Shown: positions 11,901-26,900, counted from the stretch's first letter. The stretch: 48,137 nucleotides of DNA from Candidatus Ancaeobacter aquaticus (GCA_030765405.1 JAVCCP010000033.1:1-48137), one strand, 5' to 3'. Notes: generated by a model from the letters alone, not told the origin. Numbers and translations are program-made.

Positions 11901-14900
11901 AAATCCTTAATAAGCGAAAGATTGGCTCTAACATCTCTCTTGCCGGCAACCTTTCCTTCTGTCTCAGCTATTTGCATCATCAAGTCATAGTCCTGAAGTG
12001 CAAGCATACGCTCTTTAAGCATGGCGGAAAGACTACCGATTGAGGTAAAATTGGTAACAACAGGATATTTTTTTAATATTGGTTCAGCACCTTCAGGTCT
12101 TTTACGTGAAGGCATACCCTTTCTTTTTCTGGTCACTTCAGGAGCTTCAACCCTTCCTATTTCATATCCTGCCGCATTTGCACTGGCAAATCGAGCAAGG
12201 CTATAGGCCTTATCCTCAATAATTGTATCGCCTTCATCCAGTGATTTCAAAAGCTCGTCAATACCAAGACTGCCCTTTTTGTATTCGTCTAGTGTCTTTT
12301 TTAAATTGTCAGTAAAACTTCCCACCGTATCAATTGTCGCGCCATACATACTTGCAGACAACTGTCCTTTAATTTCCGCACTTTCTTTTCTATCGGTCAA
12401 TTCTTTTACAAGCCTCACCCACTGCTTTTCATTTAATTGCAGTCGTAACTTAGAAAGCTCAATTCTAAGGCCACTCTTCGAATCGTGGATCGGTATATCA
12501 ACACTTACTGATGCATGCGGTTCAAATTTACCCCGCTGCGAGATAATTGCGGCACCACCGACATTAGCTTTCGGCAACATTTTCGCCCTTTGAACACGCT
12601 TGAGCGCATTCAGATACTTCTCGTTAACCGCTTTTCCCATAAGTCCCGGATTAATATCATTCTTATAATCATCAAGTACCGAGAGCGCCTTTTCAATTGA
12701 TTTTAGAGGATCTTCACCCTTCAAATTAATACCCGTCTTTATCGGAACATCATCCGGAATGGGAAGCATCGAATGGATCTCTGTCTGAAGATCAGTGTTC
12801 CTCCATTCAGCCTTGATCAACCGTTTTTGCAATTCCAACACCATATGTTTCGCTTTTGGAATATCAAGTACCTCAGTTTTTCCGAAATAATTTTTATCGA
12901 TAGCCGTTTCGTACCCATCACGTTTTACTTTCGCTATTAAGTCCTTGATAGATTGTATCTCTGCTTCAGTAGAAAAAAGTTCCATCCAAAGGTTGGTCAT
13001 CTTCGATATCTCGGCTCGTACCGTCATCTGAAACTCGGCATCTTTCATCTCAATATTAATCTTCGCTAGCTTAGCAGCCTCAAAGTTTTCAAGCGAGCTG
13101 GTGAGAGTACCCCCAACTCCTAAACCTAATCCCTTATCACGATCAACAGCAGCTAAAAGATTAACACCCGGATGCAATAATTTTATTTCATCAAACTGCT
13201 CCTCTGATGTTGCCCGCTCTACACGTATAAGTGCTCGCTGCACATTGTTAGAGTTCCTAACAGCCATACGTGCCGCTTCAGCAAGTCCGAGTACCCGCGG
13301 CGGTTGTTTCAGTGGTGTTGTAACCGGTCTTTTCGGTGAGAGTTTTGCAAACTTGGGTATCGGAACATACTTATAGAGAACCTTCTCTATAGGTATACCC
13401 TTATTGATCTTCTTGAGAATTTCTGCATACGTTTCGAAACGAACCATTTCGCTTTCAAGAGCATACTTTTCAAGTATTTCCTGTGGGACCGCTATTGATT
13501 TAAGCATCTGAGTAACGATTGTGCGCGGAATAGGTTTTCCTTCCGGCATAGCTTCATACTTCTTCTTTACCTCAATAAATTTCAGTATTTGCTTATGTAT
13601 CAATTCCCGCTGTAGCTCAACAATATTTAATATATGGGTCTTTTTGATTTTGTTCAGGAACTGAAAGATATCTTCTATTTTTAATCGTTCTCTATCGATC
13701 TCAATTGCGGGTATGATAACTTGCATATCTTTAAGACTATTTAAATCACCACGGATATCACCCAAAAGCTCATTAATGAGACCTTCATTTTTTAAACGTC
13801 TATTCATTACTTCTATCGCGTTTCGTATGAGGTTTGCGTCACGTGGATAGAAGTCACGCGTTGCATTAACTGTCTCCGATTCACTTTGCACTTTTGGCAC
13901 CTTGATATCAGCAAGCTTTATGAGCTCGTCTAATTTATCAATAACCACTTGTATACGCTCTTTATCAGCCTTAACTATATCAGGATTCTTCAAAAGCTTT
14001 TTTAGCTGATTCTGTAAAAGTATAATACTTCCGTCAAACTTTCCTACCGACAGATTGTGTAGCTGTTCCATATTTATCACAAAATCTTCAGCATCATCAG
14101 ACAAAAGTTTCTCTTTTTCAATCTCACTGTCTTGCTGAAGCATTCGTTTTTCTTTCAGAAATGCCAGTGCTTCCGGTGCTTTCAAACGTAATTTACCGAG
14201 GAACCTATCAACAACTTTTATGTCTTCCTTTTCATTTTTTATAGCTTCCGTAATCTGCTTTTTAAGATCTTTAAGCTTCTGCTCGAAAACAACTTTCCCT
14301 ACAGTATTATCCGCTTCAAATTCCCTTGCTAAATAGGGATACTGGAAAAGGAAATGGCTCGGAGATATTTTCTTATCCTTAACTCCATCAAGAGTGTATA
14401 TCACTTTTTCAATAAACGCCAATTCGCTTTTAAGATCCGTACCCTTAAATTTATACGTGTCTATGAAATCATAGTTATCGATCTCTTCATATGAAACATC
14501 TCTGTACGGGATCCCAAGTGATATTATTGTCAGCATAACTGTTCTTTTCACTTCACGCGTATCAGTTGTAAGATAATCCGTTTCGATCTCAGCCGCCTCT
14601 TTCGTTTTAGCTAGCAAGAGCTCGATCTCCGGCAGTAGATCCCGACGGGATATAATAGATACATCATACATATCCTTTAAAAAAGCATATCCTTCTTCGA
14701 GAACCGAAAGTTCCGGTTTAAGGAAATCAGGGATACTATCTGAAATTCTCTTTATGTCATCTGTTATATCTTCAGAAATTAAATCTCTTGTTTCTTCCGC
14801 GACATATGATTTCAATGCCTCAAGGGCGCTCATGACCGCATGCGCAGCCTCAAGGCGCGGCCTGACTTTATTAATTTTAAGGTTCTTAAACCTGTCTGAA

Positions 14901-17900
14901 TTCTTAAAATCTGGGGATAATACGTCTTCAAAAGATATATCACCGATAGGAACACCCGCCTCAATAATTTCCTTTATTGCCGCATACTTTGATTCACGGT
15001 ACTCATTGAGAGGTTGTTTATATTTCTTAAGAAACTCAACCAGTTCTCTTTTATTCAATCTTACTATTGGATCACCGGTATCTAAAATCCTTGCTAATTC
15101 TTGAATAACACTTTCGTCATGCAGGGGCACCCTAAGATCAAACAATCGTTCGAGCAGCGGATAGATAGCCGTCGGATCATCCTTGAATGTTTCAATCGCT
15201 ATGGTTTTAGCAACAATTTTCTGCCTGTCACGTTCATTAATCTGTTTATCGCGCGCTTTTTTGAGCAGTGTAACTTTCTTATTATGTTTTTTGAGATTTT
15301 TATCTGCGCGTGTGCGTGTTTTAATAGCCGTTTCAAGCGCTGCATGTGCGTTAACAAGGTTCTCTTGATGCATTTCCTTGAGCTTTTCGGCTCTACCAAC
15401 AGCTACTTTCTTGTTCCATTCAATAAATTTCTTCGCTCGGTCAATCGGCCCGTAGACAAACACTTTGTATCCTTCAAATGCCTCTGGCCTCATTGGTGTT
15501 GCAGAAGCATTTGGTTCCCTTTTCTTTAATGCACGTAATGCCGCTTCTATTTCTCTTTTTACTTCTTCTACACGTTCCATTTCATCATTAATAAGTGTTT
15601 CAGCGTCATCAAGTATCTTAAGATGTTTTTTTGTCTTAAGGTGTTCTTTTGTCTTATCGGTACGGTTAGTGCCAATGATAATGATATCTCCCTTGAGTTT
15701 AACGTGATAGTCATTAAACCTCCTGAGCTCCTCTTCATAACTATCAGTAAGACTTCTTATGAGATCCTTTTCAGAATATGCCCCGCCAAGCTTTACCATA
15801 TCATCTCTCAAGACATTAAGAAGATTGACGTAATAATCTTTTGATCTTGTGATTTCAAGATTATACATATTTACCGCTTTACTCACTTCAAGATCAGCGT
15901 CAGTCATTGCCTCATCAACAAATAATTTATCAACGGTATTGAGCTGTTTAATTCCGTACCTGCATGCATCTACAAGGATGTTGTTAAGCTTGAGATATCG
16001 CTCTGCCTGATCCCGTTCTTTTTCATTTTGTATGATCCACCGATCGTTTTGCATGAGTTTTACATTGATCTCCTGTAACGTTTTTAAGCTGTTTCTCGCT
16101 TTTTCAACCTGTTGCATATTAATCCATTTACGCCCTGTCTCTATAATTGGACCACCGCCTATCACAAGAAGAATCAAAACAACTATCAATATCTTTATAG
16201 AACCGCTCCAGTATTTGCGCAGTTTTTCATACCGAGGCTTCCAATGATCCCTTACAACCTTTTCTGCTTCCTGTTGTATTTGCGACTGAGATTGATTGGA
16301 ATCCGGTGGGGTAGCACCCACTACACCTGCCATACCAAGCAAGATCGTATCAAGCGCGTCATTATCTGTCTGCTGACCTATAAATTTCAGCGCGGCCAAA
16401 GCAATGAATGGCATTAGCACGAGCATTTTTACTGATTTAGAAGCCTTTTCATATCCACCTGAAAAAAGTGTCGTCAGATATGGTTCAAACAAATATGGTG
16501 CAGCTATCATGGATATAAGCACCAGCAGGAATATACTCAGCGATAGCGGCCCCATAACACCCGAACCATACATAATGAAAGCAGTAGAGTTAAGTACCAG
16601 TAGTATTACTCCATATCCTATGGAGAATGGATGATCCCATGTTATACGAACTACCGATCTTTCAGGAGGCTTTCCTTTTAGCGTTACAAGAAATGAAGCC
16701 TGTGGGTCTGTTAATGTCGCCATTGTAAAATTTTTCTTTATCCAATTACTCAGATCTCCCACATAATAATTTTTTGAGACCTTGTTATATATTAAATCAA
16801 GAGGGAAAGTAGGAATTGTTACAAAAAAGAAATTCCATATATTTGACACAATTGTGACTGTAGAAAGTAACATAAAACCTGCACCCACTACCAACTGCCA
16901 TGTAAATGCTAATCCCGACATGTATAAGAAAGTATATCCGGCAATAGCATATACAAACTGCATTGGCGAATATTTTTCTGTGAATTCTATTTTTTTATTA
17001 AAAAATGGTATTGTAAATTCCCTTTCAACTTCTTGCATCCACGGATAGATCGCATATTTTTCAGCAATTGAAATTGGCAGCGCCATCAATGTTTTACGAA
17101 TAGCATGAGCGGCTCCCTTTGCTGTATACGGCATAGTCCCGGTAAATGCTGCAGTCAAAGGAATCCAGATCGTTACCAATTTCCATAAATGAGACCATCT
17201 GCTTGGTTTAGCAACACCATCAGCATCATAAGCTAATTGTCTTCTCCAGACTAATGCCACAAGAATCGAATTTGGTGATGACATCATAATAACAGCAGGT
17301 ATCGTCCACGCTGCTGCTAGAGAAGAATATAAAATAGGTATTTTTGAAAAATTCATAACAGAAGAGAGTAAAAACAACATTATTAGACCTAACGTAGCGG
17401 GAAATTTAGCCAAATTTGTAATAACATCTTTCTTCTCCACACTCTTTAATCGATTAGGTAATATAAGTTCGCCAAAGCGTCTTAGCAGCAACTCAGTTGA
17501 GCCAACACCAAATTTAAATGCCTGTACACAAAAAGACATAAAATCTGCTGGGCTTCCCTCACCTAATTTACAAAATGTAGCAAATAAACCGCGTAACCCT
17601 GCTCTCATTCCGGCACGTAATACAACATCAAGGTCTTCAGCTACAAGTGTTTCACCCTTGGGAGCCCACCCACCGGCAGCTTCTAACAACTCTTCCGACA
17701 GAATACAATTATGACCATTACATGGAGTAAATCCGAACAATGCTCTTAATGGAAGGAAAAAAGCCCAGTACCCTCTTTCAGCAATACTTTTTACTGAAGA
17801 TAAATATGTTTCTTGTGGATTTATTGTATATGACTCAAACTGAATAAACCCAATCCCCCATGAATCTTTATAGAATTTCTTGATCTTCTTTTTATCCGAA

Positions 17901-20900
17901 CGTGTGGGGTAAATCTTTCGCAACATTTTGAATTGTTCTTTATACATTGTTCCTTTGAGAACTAAAGTATTGTCAGTAGTATTGTAACTATATTTTTTAG
18001 GATATTTATCAATAAAATTCTGCAGATCATCAGTATACGGTAATTCAAGTTTAAATTCAGGCTGACGAAATCTTTTTGATAAGCCGCGTACAGCTTTCAT
18101 GGATTCCTGTTTAACTAATTCAGTATCAGCATCAAATATTAAATAATCAGTAGCTTTTATTCCTCTTCTTTTTAAAGTTGCTCTTGCATTATCAAGATTT
18201 GCGCCTTTTACTCTTGCCCTGCCTTTCATTGGGCGGATAACATACTCAATATCGTAAGTTTCTGCAAATGCCTTGATCCATATGTTTCTTACAAGATTCT
18301 CCGGTGTTTTAAATCCTTGAAACGGCGCTGCTTTAATTTCCATTTCATCATAATATCTTTGTACTTCAGTTGAAAAATCCTTCACCTTTATTATTCTATC
18401 GAGCAATTCTTTGACCGCGTCCGTATCAGATATATCAATCTTCTTATCCAAGATTTCCTGTCGTACTTTTGCAAGAACAGTATCTACATTTCCTGGATTT
18501 GCTTTTTCCCATGCTGCACGATATTCTGTTGAGTCACCGTCATTACAAAATTGTATAAGTGCCCTATCTTTAACTTTACCGATTCCAGGCAAGCCATCAT
18601 ACATTTGATATGACTCAACAAAAGAGCTCCTAAAGTTTAATGCCGCTTTAAAAGTTAAAAACAGCACATCATTTACGCCTTCATCTGTAAACGGCAACTG
18701 TGTTACTTCAACAGGATTATATTCAATCATCTCCTCTTTTGATAACAAAGTTGGTAATTCCTGGGGTTTCCCTGCATCTTTGTAGGCGGCAATGATAAAA
18801 CCATACAATAGGAAATACAGTGAAAAAGATATGAATCCAAGATTTGGCACAAAAAGGAGTAAATTAGTGATCAAATACAACCAAAAAGAAGAAGCTGATA
18901 ATGTTCCGATAGAATAAGCCGCAAGAGTATTGATAAACCATGGTGACAGCACATACGAAATCAATCCGGCGATAACTGCGCTTGCAGAATATAATACTGC
19001 ATAGAAGTAGGCTTTCTTAACAAGCAGATTAAGAAAAAAGTCTGAAGCACTACCTAACATTGATGTTGATGTTACTTCCTCTTGCACAGTTGGAGTTGCT
19101 AAAGGAGATACTTTTGCAACAAGATCAATTAATTGTATTGTTCTTTTTTCATCGAGATCACCAATTTTAACAAGTTCTTTTTCAAACATATCTTTATTTG
19201 TGTTCATGGAAGCGACCCGGATTTTCCATGCGCCTATCTTGCCATGCATACTCAGTATCATATCTTGAATATTATTATATCTATCAGTCTCTATAACATT
19301 GATCGGCAACTTATCCTGGTTTTGCGCTTTTTCAACTGCGGCAATAAATTCATCTTCTATTATCATTAAATTATCTTCAATTGCTTTGATATGATCGTTT
19401 AACGCCACGGTATTTACTATCCGTTTCTTTACCGACAATCCCGACTCGCTTTTGTCAAATTTTATCGCAAATTGTTTTATAAGACTTACTGTACCTAGAT
19501 CAATGCCTCCCACTTCTGTTTTTGTTAATTCCTCTATCTGGTTTAATGCTGAGTTATATTCATTAAGCGCCTTCAGTGAAGTAACAGGTGTAACAACTCC
19601 TTTAGTCAACTTAGTTAACACGTTTTCGAATGCGCCCCTAACAAATGACGACTTTTCAGTTTTTAACAAATCCTGTATTATAGGAATAGCGGCTTGAAGC
19701 CCTAATTTGGCAGCCGTATCCGATGCAGCCGTACTTATAATAATATCGGCATTTTTCAGGTTTTCCAAGATCGCCTTTTCGGCTTCAGAATCATCTTTAA
19801 ACTTCCCTAATGCCCATACCGCGGCAAACGCAACATCACTGTCAGGATCTTTCGTTGCGGCAGCAAGTACGCTAATAGTGTCAGGATTAGCGATAACACC
19901 TAGAATTTCCGCTGTTGTCATTCTAATCTTCGGATTCTCATCTTTCAGCAATGCCGTTAAATGCGTTTGTAACGTATATTTTTCAGTTCTTTGAGCAATC
20001 ACAGTAATATTATTCATACCGTTTTTAAGCCGCTCCAGACGCACTTTGTCAGTCAACTCCGCAAAATCCTCTGCGAGTTTTTTCTGGTATTTTGCCCGTG
20101 TATCATCCATGTCAGCTTTTGGCTGTGCAAGCCGTGTTAGAAGAGTAACAGCTTCTCTTTTTGTAAGGAGATTATCGCTTTCCAGATATGTTCTGTATCG
20201 TTCAATATCCTCTTTAACCAAAGGCCATTCCATAGCTTCTATATGGGTAAGCCTTATCGGATAATATCCCTTTTTCACTTCAAGACGAAGGTTTGCGGCC
20301 AGATATTCATAATTAGAAAGAATATCATCGGCAATGAGTATATCAAGACTAGAAGGAGAAGAACGGAACTGCGCGCTCGCGCCATGTAACTCTGCGCGTG
20401 GAACATAACGAGCGGTTACCGTTATTTTATCAGCGGCCGTATCAATATTGAGTGACTCTAAAGCGCTCGTAAGCGCATTATTAAGATCAACATACTCTTT
20501 TGCATTAGTCCACGCATCATCAAATTGTTCCGCGTCAAGCCAGACTCTTTCATCGAGCCGACCTGCACCCTTATGCGCCTGTATAACCGGCACCTCTTTA
20601 CCCAGCTTTATAAGTTCACTGGCTATAGCTTCCTGAACAAGTACACTTTCTTCAGTTTGATAGGCTTCCTGTAAAGACGCTGCCGCGCGTGCATTATCCA
20701 TCTCGGCAAGTTTCTGTACCGCATTATATCTTACGTATATGTTCTTATCATTTAATGATTCAGTAAGAGCTTTTAATGCAGCGTCCGCATTCTTATATAA
20801 CCCTAATGCGCGAACAGCACCTAATCGAACGGTGCCGGCACTGTCATTTATAGCGTTTACAAGTCCACTTAACGCGGATTTAACTGCTTTTTTCTTGCCG

Positions 20901-23900
20901 GTCAACAACCCTACAGCATTTAATCTCTGACTAACATCATCACTCTCAAGACTTGTTACAATTTGCTCTTCCTCACGTTTAACACGATCTTCTTTTTCAA
21001 GCTTTTGTTTTTCGATCTTGGCAAACTTTTGTTTTCTCATTTCATCGCGTTTAATGGCACCCGACACATTACGAGCTATTTTGTCATATTTGGCATTCAA
21101 CGCACCAAGAAGCTTTCTCGCCTCAAGAATACGTTCCCCAACCTTTTTAAACTTACCGTTAAAATAGCCGCGGGATGCAGAAGACAATTCTTCTTTTGCA
21201 CTGTTTTCTAGCGCTGCAAGTTTTTCTTCTGCTACCTCTAATGAAATATCATTCATTGCTAAAAATTCGTTTAGTTTTTTAAGATTTGCAAGATCTGTAA
21301 TGGGACGATTATTAAGGACAATATCGTCAAAGCGGCTTACCATATCTCCGAGTTCTTCAATGATACTCGTCACTTCGTTCAAGTCATCTGTGTATACCTT
21401 TACTTCTGTATCGAGTGTTTCAATAAGTTCACGAGCAGCAGATATCTGATCTATCATTTTATTTATACGTTTTTCTATCTGGTCATTAATAGCATCTTTG
21501 AGATTTTGACCTGTCCCATATCTATCTGCAGTCTCTTCAAAAACGGTCATAATGTCCAGTATGTCTTCTTCTTTTGCATTAATAAATGATATAAGCGCTC
21601 CAACATTCGTTATGTTACGGCTAATTAATGTCGTTACCGCGCTCTTAACATCTCCGATTCCGTCAAGATTTGTATTTATCTGATTAATCTCCTCATCATA
21701 ATAGATAGCAAGCTTTTCCTTAAATAGTTCATTTAAACTCACCTCTTTATCTTGAGCGAATTTTTCTCTTACTGAAGCGGGACTATCTTCTTTATAATTC
21801 TCTTCTACCTCTCCTAACTGTATCCACAGTGAACGAATAGCAGTAAGAGATGGTATTTCCGCTTCTCTTTGGATGAGAATGATCTCAAATTCTGAAGAAG
21901 CAATGCCTTTAGCTTTTGCTTTTTCGCGCGCTTTTTCAGTTTCTTTTTCTAATTGCTCTGCAACAATTGATATCTCTTTTCCTAATGCATCAATTTTTTG
22001 TTTTCTTATCTCAAAATCAGTTTTGTTGACATCAGATGCTTTATATGACTGTATCTGATTATCAATTGCAATCACTCTATCATTAAATAAACGTGTTGCT
22101 GTCTTCTTTAAATTGTCGAATATATTTTGTTTTTCAGTTTCTTTTTTATTTTCAGCGGCGATACGAGCATTCTTTTTGTCAGTAAGCTCTTTTTTGCGTG
22201 CAGCATTTTTATCTTCTTTTAATTTTTCAACGTTGCTTGCGAATTGCGATACTTTGTCTGTGATGCTCTGTACATCTGTCCGTGTCGTCGAGACAAAATC
22301 TTGCTGCTGCTTAATAAGGTTATTGATTGCCGCATAAACATCTTCATACACAGCCATTTTCGAACCATACTCACTCATAATACCCTTAACGATATCATCA
22401 GATTTTGTTACCCCATCGGAAAGAGATATAAGCAACTCTTCATGAACACGTTTCATCTCCAACACTACAGCACCCTTCGCGTCTACTGTTTTTTCTTTAC
22501 CTGCAAGGTCTTTATAATGTTCTATACTATCTTCTTTTCCCGAAATTAAAGCATCCAGTGTCCGCAAAGGCTGCAAAGCAAATCTAGACTTCTCTTGAAT
22601 TTCTGCCAAATAACCCTTTATTTCTGTGATCTGTTTTTGGGCTTCGTTGCGTTTATCTTTAACGTCATCAACGTTTTTACGTGCAGTTTCTATCGAATGT
22701 TTTATGATCATCTCTAGCGGAACAGAAAGACGATTATTCTTGGCAACATCGCTGTACTCTTGTTTCAGCTGATCTATTTTACCCGTCAATTCTTCATCAA
22801 GAGAAACAACTCTTTTTGCTAGTTCATTGTAATTTACATCAATTACTCGAAACTGTTTTTCTTTATCTGCAAGTTTCCCTGTTTCCATACTCTCTCTTGA
22901 ACTATTGATATTTGAAATAATATCTGCGTTTATCAACACCATTTCAGATCCAAAATAAGAGCTCAATTCATCCAGAGCTACAGCGGAAGATTTAATGCGT
23001 GCATCAACGCGTTCCCTTTCTTTCCGGACAGATACCATCGCTTTTTCTTTTTCATCAATAGCTTTCCGGATAAGCTCTGCTTTATGTGTTTGCTGATCTG
23101 TTACCAGCACATCAAGATATGGTTTCTGGAGAGAGGTAAGAGTTACAGATGCAGCACTCAAAAGTTTTTTAACCTCTGCGGCTTCTTTTCTAATATCCTG
23201 CTCTTTGAGACCGTCATAATTTACCAGCAATAAATCAAGATCCTTTGCACCATCCATATATACTTTTTCAGCACCAGCCATAAGCTTGTCAAGATCATCG
23301 ATCTTTCCTTCCTTGGCAAATTTAGTAAAATTTGCCTCAAGGGATGTGTACATTTCATTGAGACGAGCCTGTACCGCTATTACTTCTTTCTTATAGCTTT
23401 CCTGTGCTGTGTTGTAAGAGCCGGTATATTCTTTCTGTAACGTATCTACCTCAACTGCCAGAGCCTCAATTTTCTTTTTTAGCTCATTGGCATGCCCAAT
23501 TACAGTGACAGGAACATCTGTTGACTGCGCAATTGCTATAGCATTATTAAGATTATTTTGTGCGCTTCTTATCTGAGTGTTTACTTTATTAATGTAGTCT
23601 TCTTTAGAGATAAAATTATCCCGCAGGTCATACTCTTCACGCATAGTCTTTAGAGGAGCAATTGCGTTTCCAACAGAAACAATTATCTCATCAAATGCTT
23701 TTGTTGCTTTTTTGACTGCTTCTAGCTCTAATGCAAGAAACTCGAGGTTACTCATAATGTTTTCATACATTGATTTATCGTTTTGGTGCAGATTCCTCAA
23801 ACGTGCTATCAATTCATTATTTCTTTCAGTCAATATGCGCGGCTCATTTATTGCCCACGCGTCAAGCGACGTAATATCATTTTCGCTCTTTTCCAGCGCC

Positions 23901-26900
23901 GCTTCTATTTGTGCTCTTTTTTCGTCTGAAAGCAGTTTTGTCATGATGTCAATTTTCTGCTCTAAAGAAACACCTTCCATATCTATATCAGAGTATCTGC
24001 GCAATAAATCTCCCATTTCCAACGTATAAATATCTGCTTTTATCTTGTCTGCTTTTCCCGCAAATATGTCATTTTTTTGTGCCGTGAAAAGGTTTTCTAT
24101 CGTTTCTTTTTCATACTGCACGAGCCCGTTAATTTCAACTTTATTTGTTTCTACCATTTTCCTGTAATTATTAAGATCGGGATTATTCAGAGCGCTCTCT
24201 GTTACACGTGTTAATTCGCTCCCAACAGCATTTAAGACCTCATTAAGTTCTATAATCTTATCCCGTGATAATACGGTAATCTGCTCTTCAAGCGGGTATT
24301 GCGCATATTGCCTCGTAAACCCAACAATATCCGCAAGCGATTTCTTCATCTGAAGGATTTTATTATGATAGGTATTCAGTTCTTCCACTGCCTGTATAGA
24401 ACCGGCATAATTTTTTCTGATCTCGGATATGTCTGTCTGACTAAATATCTTTGTTCCATTATAATTGAACTTTAAAGCGGCATTGGTAAGCGTTTCCAAC
24501 TTATTCTTAATTTCGGAAAGTTGTTCCGGCGTAATTTGTTCGGTTATTTGTTCTGCGAGTTTTGCTATTTCATTCAGGGAAATTAATCTATAGGCATTGA
24601 CTGCTGTGTCGGTAATACGTTTTTTTGCTTCTTTAACAGCTGCAGCTGTTTTAAAGAGGTCGGCATCTTCTCTGTTTTTATCTATTAGAGTTACTATTTC
24701 ATCGACTTTATTCTTGGCATCGACAATACTTGTCTCATTTGAGAGTTCTTTAAGCATACTGTCGAATTTATCACTGAATCGTTCACGTTTTATGCGTGCG
24801 TACTGTTGGCTCATCTCCGACAATGATTCCTGATCACTCTTTATAAGGTCAATAATGGTTTGAGCCGACATATCTATGGTTTCCTCATACATTTCATACA
24901 AGCCACCAAGTTGTTCAGTGTATATAGACATATACCCGATATTCTCTTCTTTCAATTTCTTAAGGTCTAGCAAAAGGGCGTTTTGTGTTGACTGCACTGA
25001 TCGCAAAAGCGAACCAAGCTGCTCTGCAAAGTTTCCGTCCTGCACCTGCTTCATAATACTGAGTTTCAATGTCTCATTTTTAGAATCTAGGTAACTTTTC
25101 AGTAGGTTCTGTATTTGTTTGAATACATCTTGTGGAACAACATCATCTATTGCTTTATTTGGAGCGGTATTAAATGTTTTCATTTTCTGAGTAATGGTTC
25201 TTGCTAATTCCATGATGGAATTAATTTTTTCATTCACTTGCTTTACATCACGTGCAGTGTCGACTTTTATGCTCATCAGCACATTCTGCGCATTATTCAT
25301 TTTGTTACTGAGATCCTTTCTCTCCTGAACAATTGATCGCATTAATATCGTTATTTTTTCATTCACATTAGGGCTTGCGACAATAATTTCGTTTGAGTTC
25401 TTTTTAAATTCATTAAGCTCTTCAACCATCACGCCCAGCTCAGCATATTCATCTTCCATCTTAACAAGATCCTCTTCAGCTGACTTAAACGGCTCGCCAA
25501 GAACACCCTTTTCCTGACGTATAAATACATCATCAATTGCATCAATATCATTCTTTATAACTTCTACATCCGGAAGCAACAGGTTCGCACGGTTGCGAAT
25601 ACCATCAAATGACTGTTCAAAATCGCCAAGTGCCGTGATTGTTGCCTGCTCCTGTTTTCTAATAGTTACCACTTCTGAAACCAAACCTTTTAAAACGCCA
25701 TCTTGTGCGGCAATATCTTTATCCAGAGACGCATTTTTTTCGTCGATTTCTGTTTGAGCTCCATCAACAGATTCCTTTATTTCAGCTATAGACGAAATAG
25801 AAACTTTATGCTCTTCTCTAAATTCCTGGAAAGCCTTCTCTGACTTTTCATAAGAGTCTTTGAGTTTCTTCTTCGCCTGAGACATTTCCTCTTGAATAGA
25901 CTCCGCCAACCCTTCTTTTATATCCACGATCTCATCTTCTTCAAATTGTCTTACCGTCTCATCAATTTCACCGATAATATCAATCACCTCTTCAAAATCA
26001 GCGTACGAATCAATGAAGAGCTTGCTAATAACCGGTGTAAGTTTTTCAAGCTGTTCATAAAGATCAAGTGATTCTTTTTCCATTGCAAAAATACTATTTT
26101 GAGCATCTGTTAACTTTTTATCTTTGACATCATTTGCCTTTTCCTTAATCTCATCCCTTGCAAATTCCAGTACTTTCTGCCCCTCTTCAAGCGTGGCAAG
26201 ATATGCATGCCCTGAAGCGGCACTATCTATATCACTCATTCGTCCATCAAGATATATCGTGATCATTTTTTTTATTCGCGAAATTTCCGCTTTAGCGTCA
26301 AGCAGCATGTTTTCCTTAGCCGATAATCGAGAATCTTTATCGAATGTATTTTTCAATTCCGCCAAACCGTCAAGAGTTGCATCAATTTTTTTAAGCTGGG
26401 CAGTAAATAAATTAGAAATCTCACCTAGGCGTTCCTTCATATTCTCAAATTCCTTGGAGAGATCTTTAAATTGTTGGCTTTTTTCTTCTTTTATCAGACG
26501 AGCAGCATTCAAGTCGCTTTTAACGATTGTTTCTGTTTTGCTTAGCCATTGTTGAGTTTTCGCTATAACTGGAGACACTTCATCATCTTCAATAACAGAT
26601 TCATTCACCTTTTTAAGTTCTTCTAGTGCAATATTTGCAGAAGTTAACGCGTCTTTCGTTTTTGTTTCTGCATCATTAAAGCTTTCATTTATCTGTTCCA
26701 ATATCTCAGCTTTACTCTTCAGTGACGGCGCTTGAAGATCAAATTCTTTATCAAACTCTTTGATCTCTTCAATCATATTTGTCACTTCCTGAATATTGAC
26801 ATCAAGGTTAGCTAATATATCAGCGGCTGCCGTATCTACTTTATCTCGAATACCTTTTAATATAGTAAGTGCGCCTTTATTGCATAGAAGCAACTGTTCA

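Noticed and set aside
15101-15529. A 142-codon plus-strand frame inside the giant gene
   Set aside because: It lies antisense to the giant gene, is rich in Phe, Cys and Leu as expected for the complement of Lys/Glu-rich codons, and has no recognisable motif.
26124-26555. A 143-codon plus-strand frame inside the giant gene
   Set aside because: It is the Ser/Phe-rich shadow of coiled-coil codons with no ribosome site or domain.
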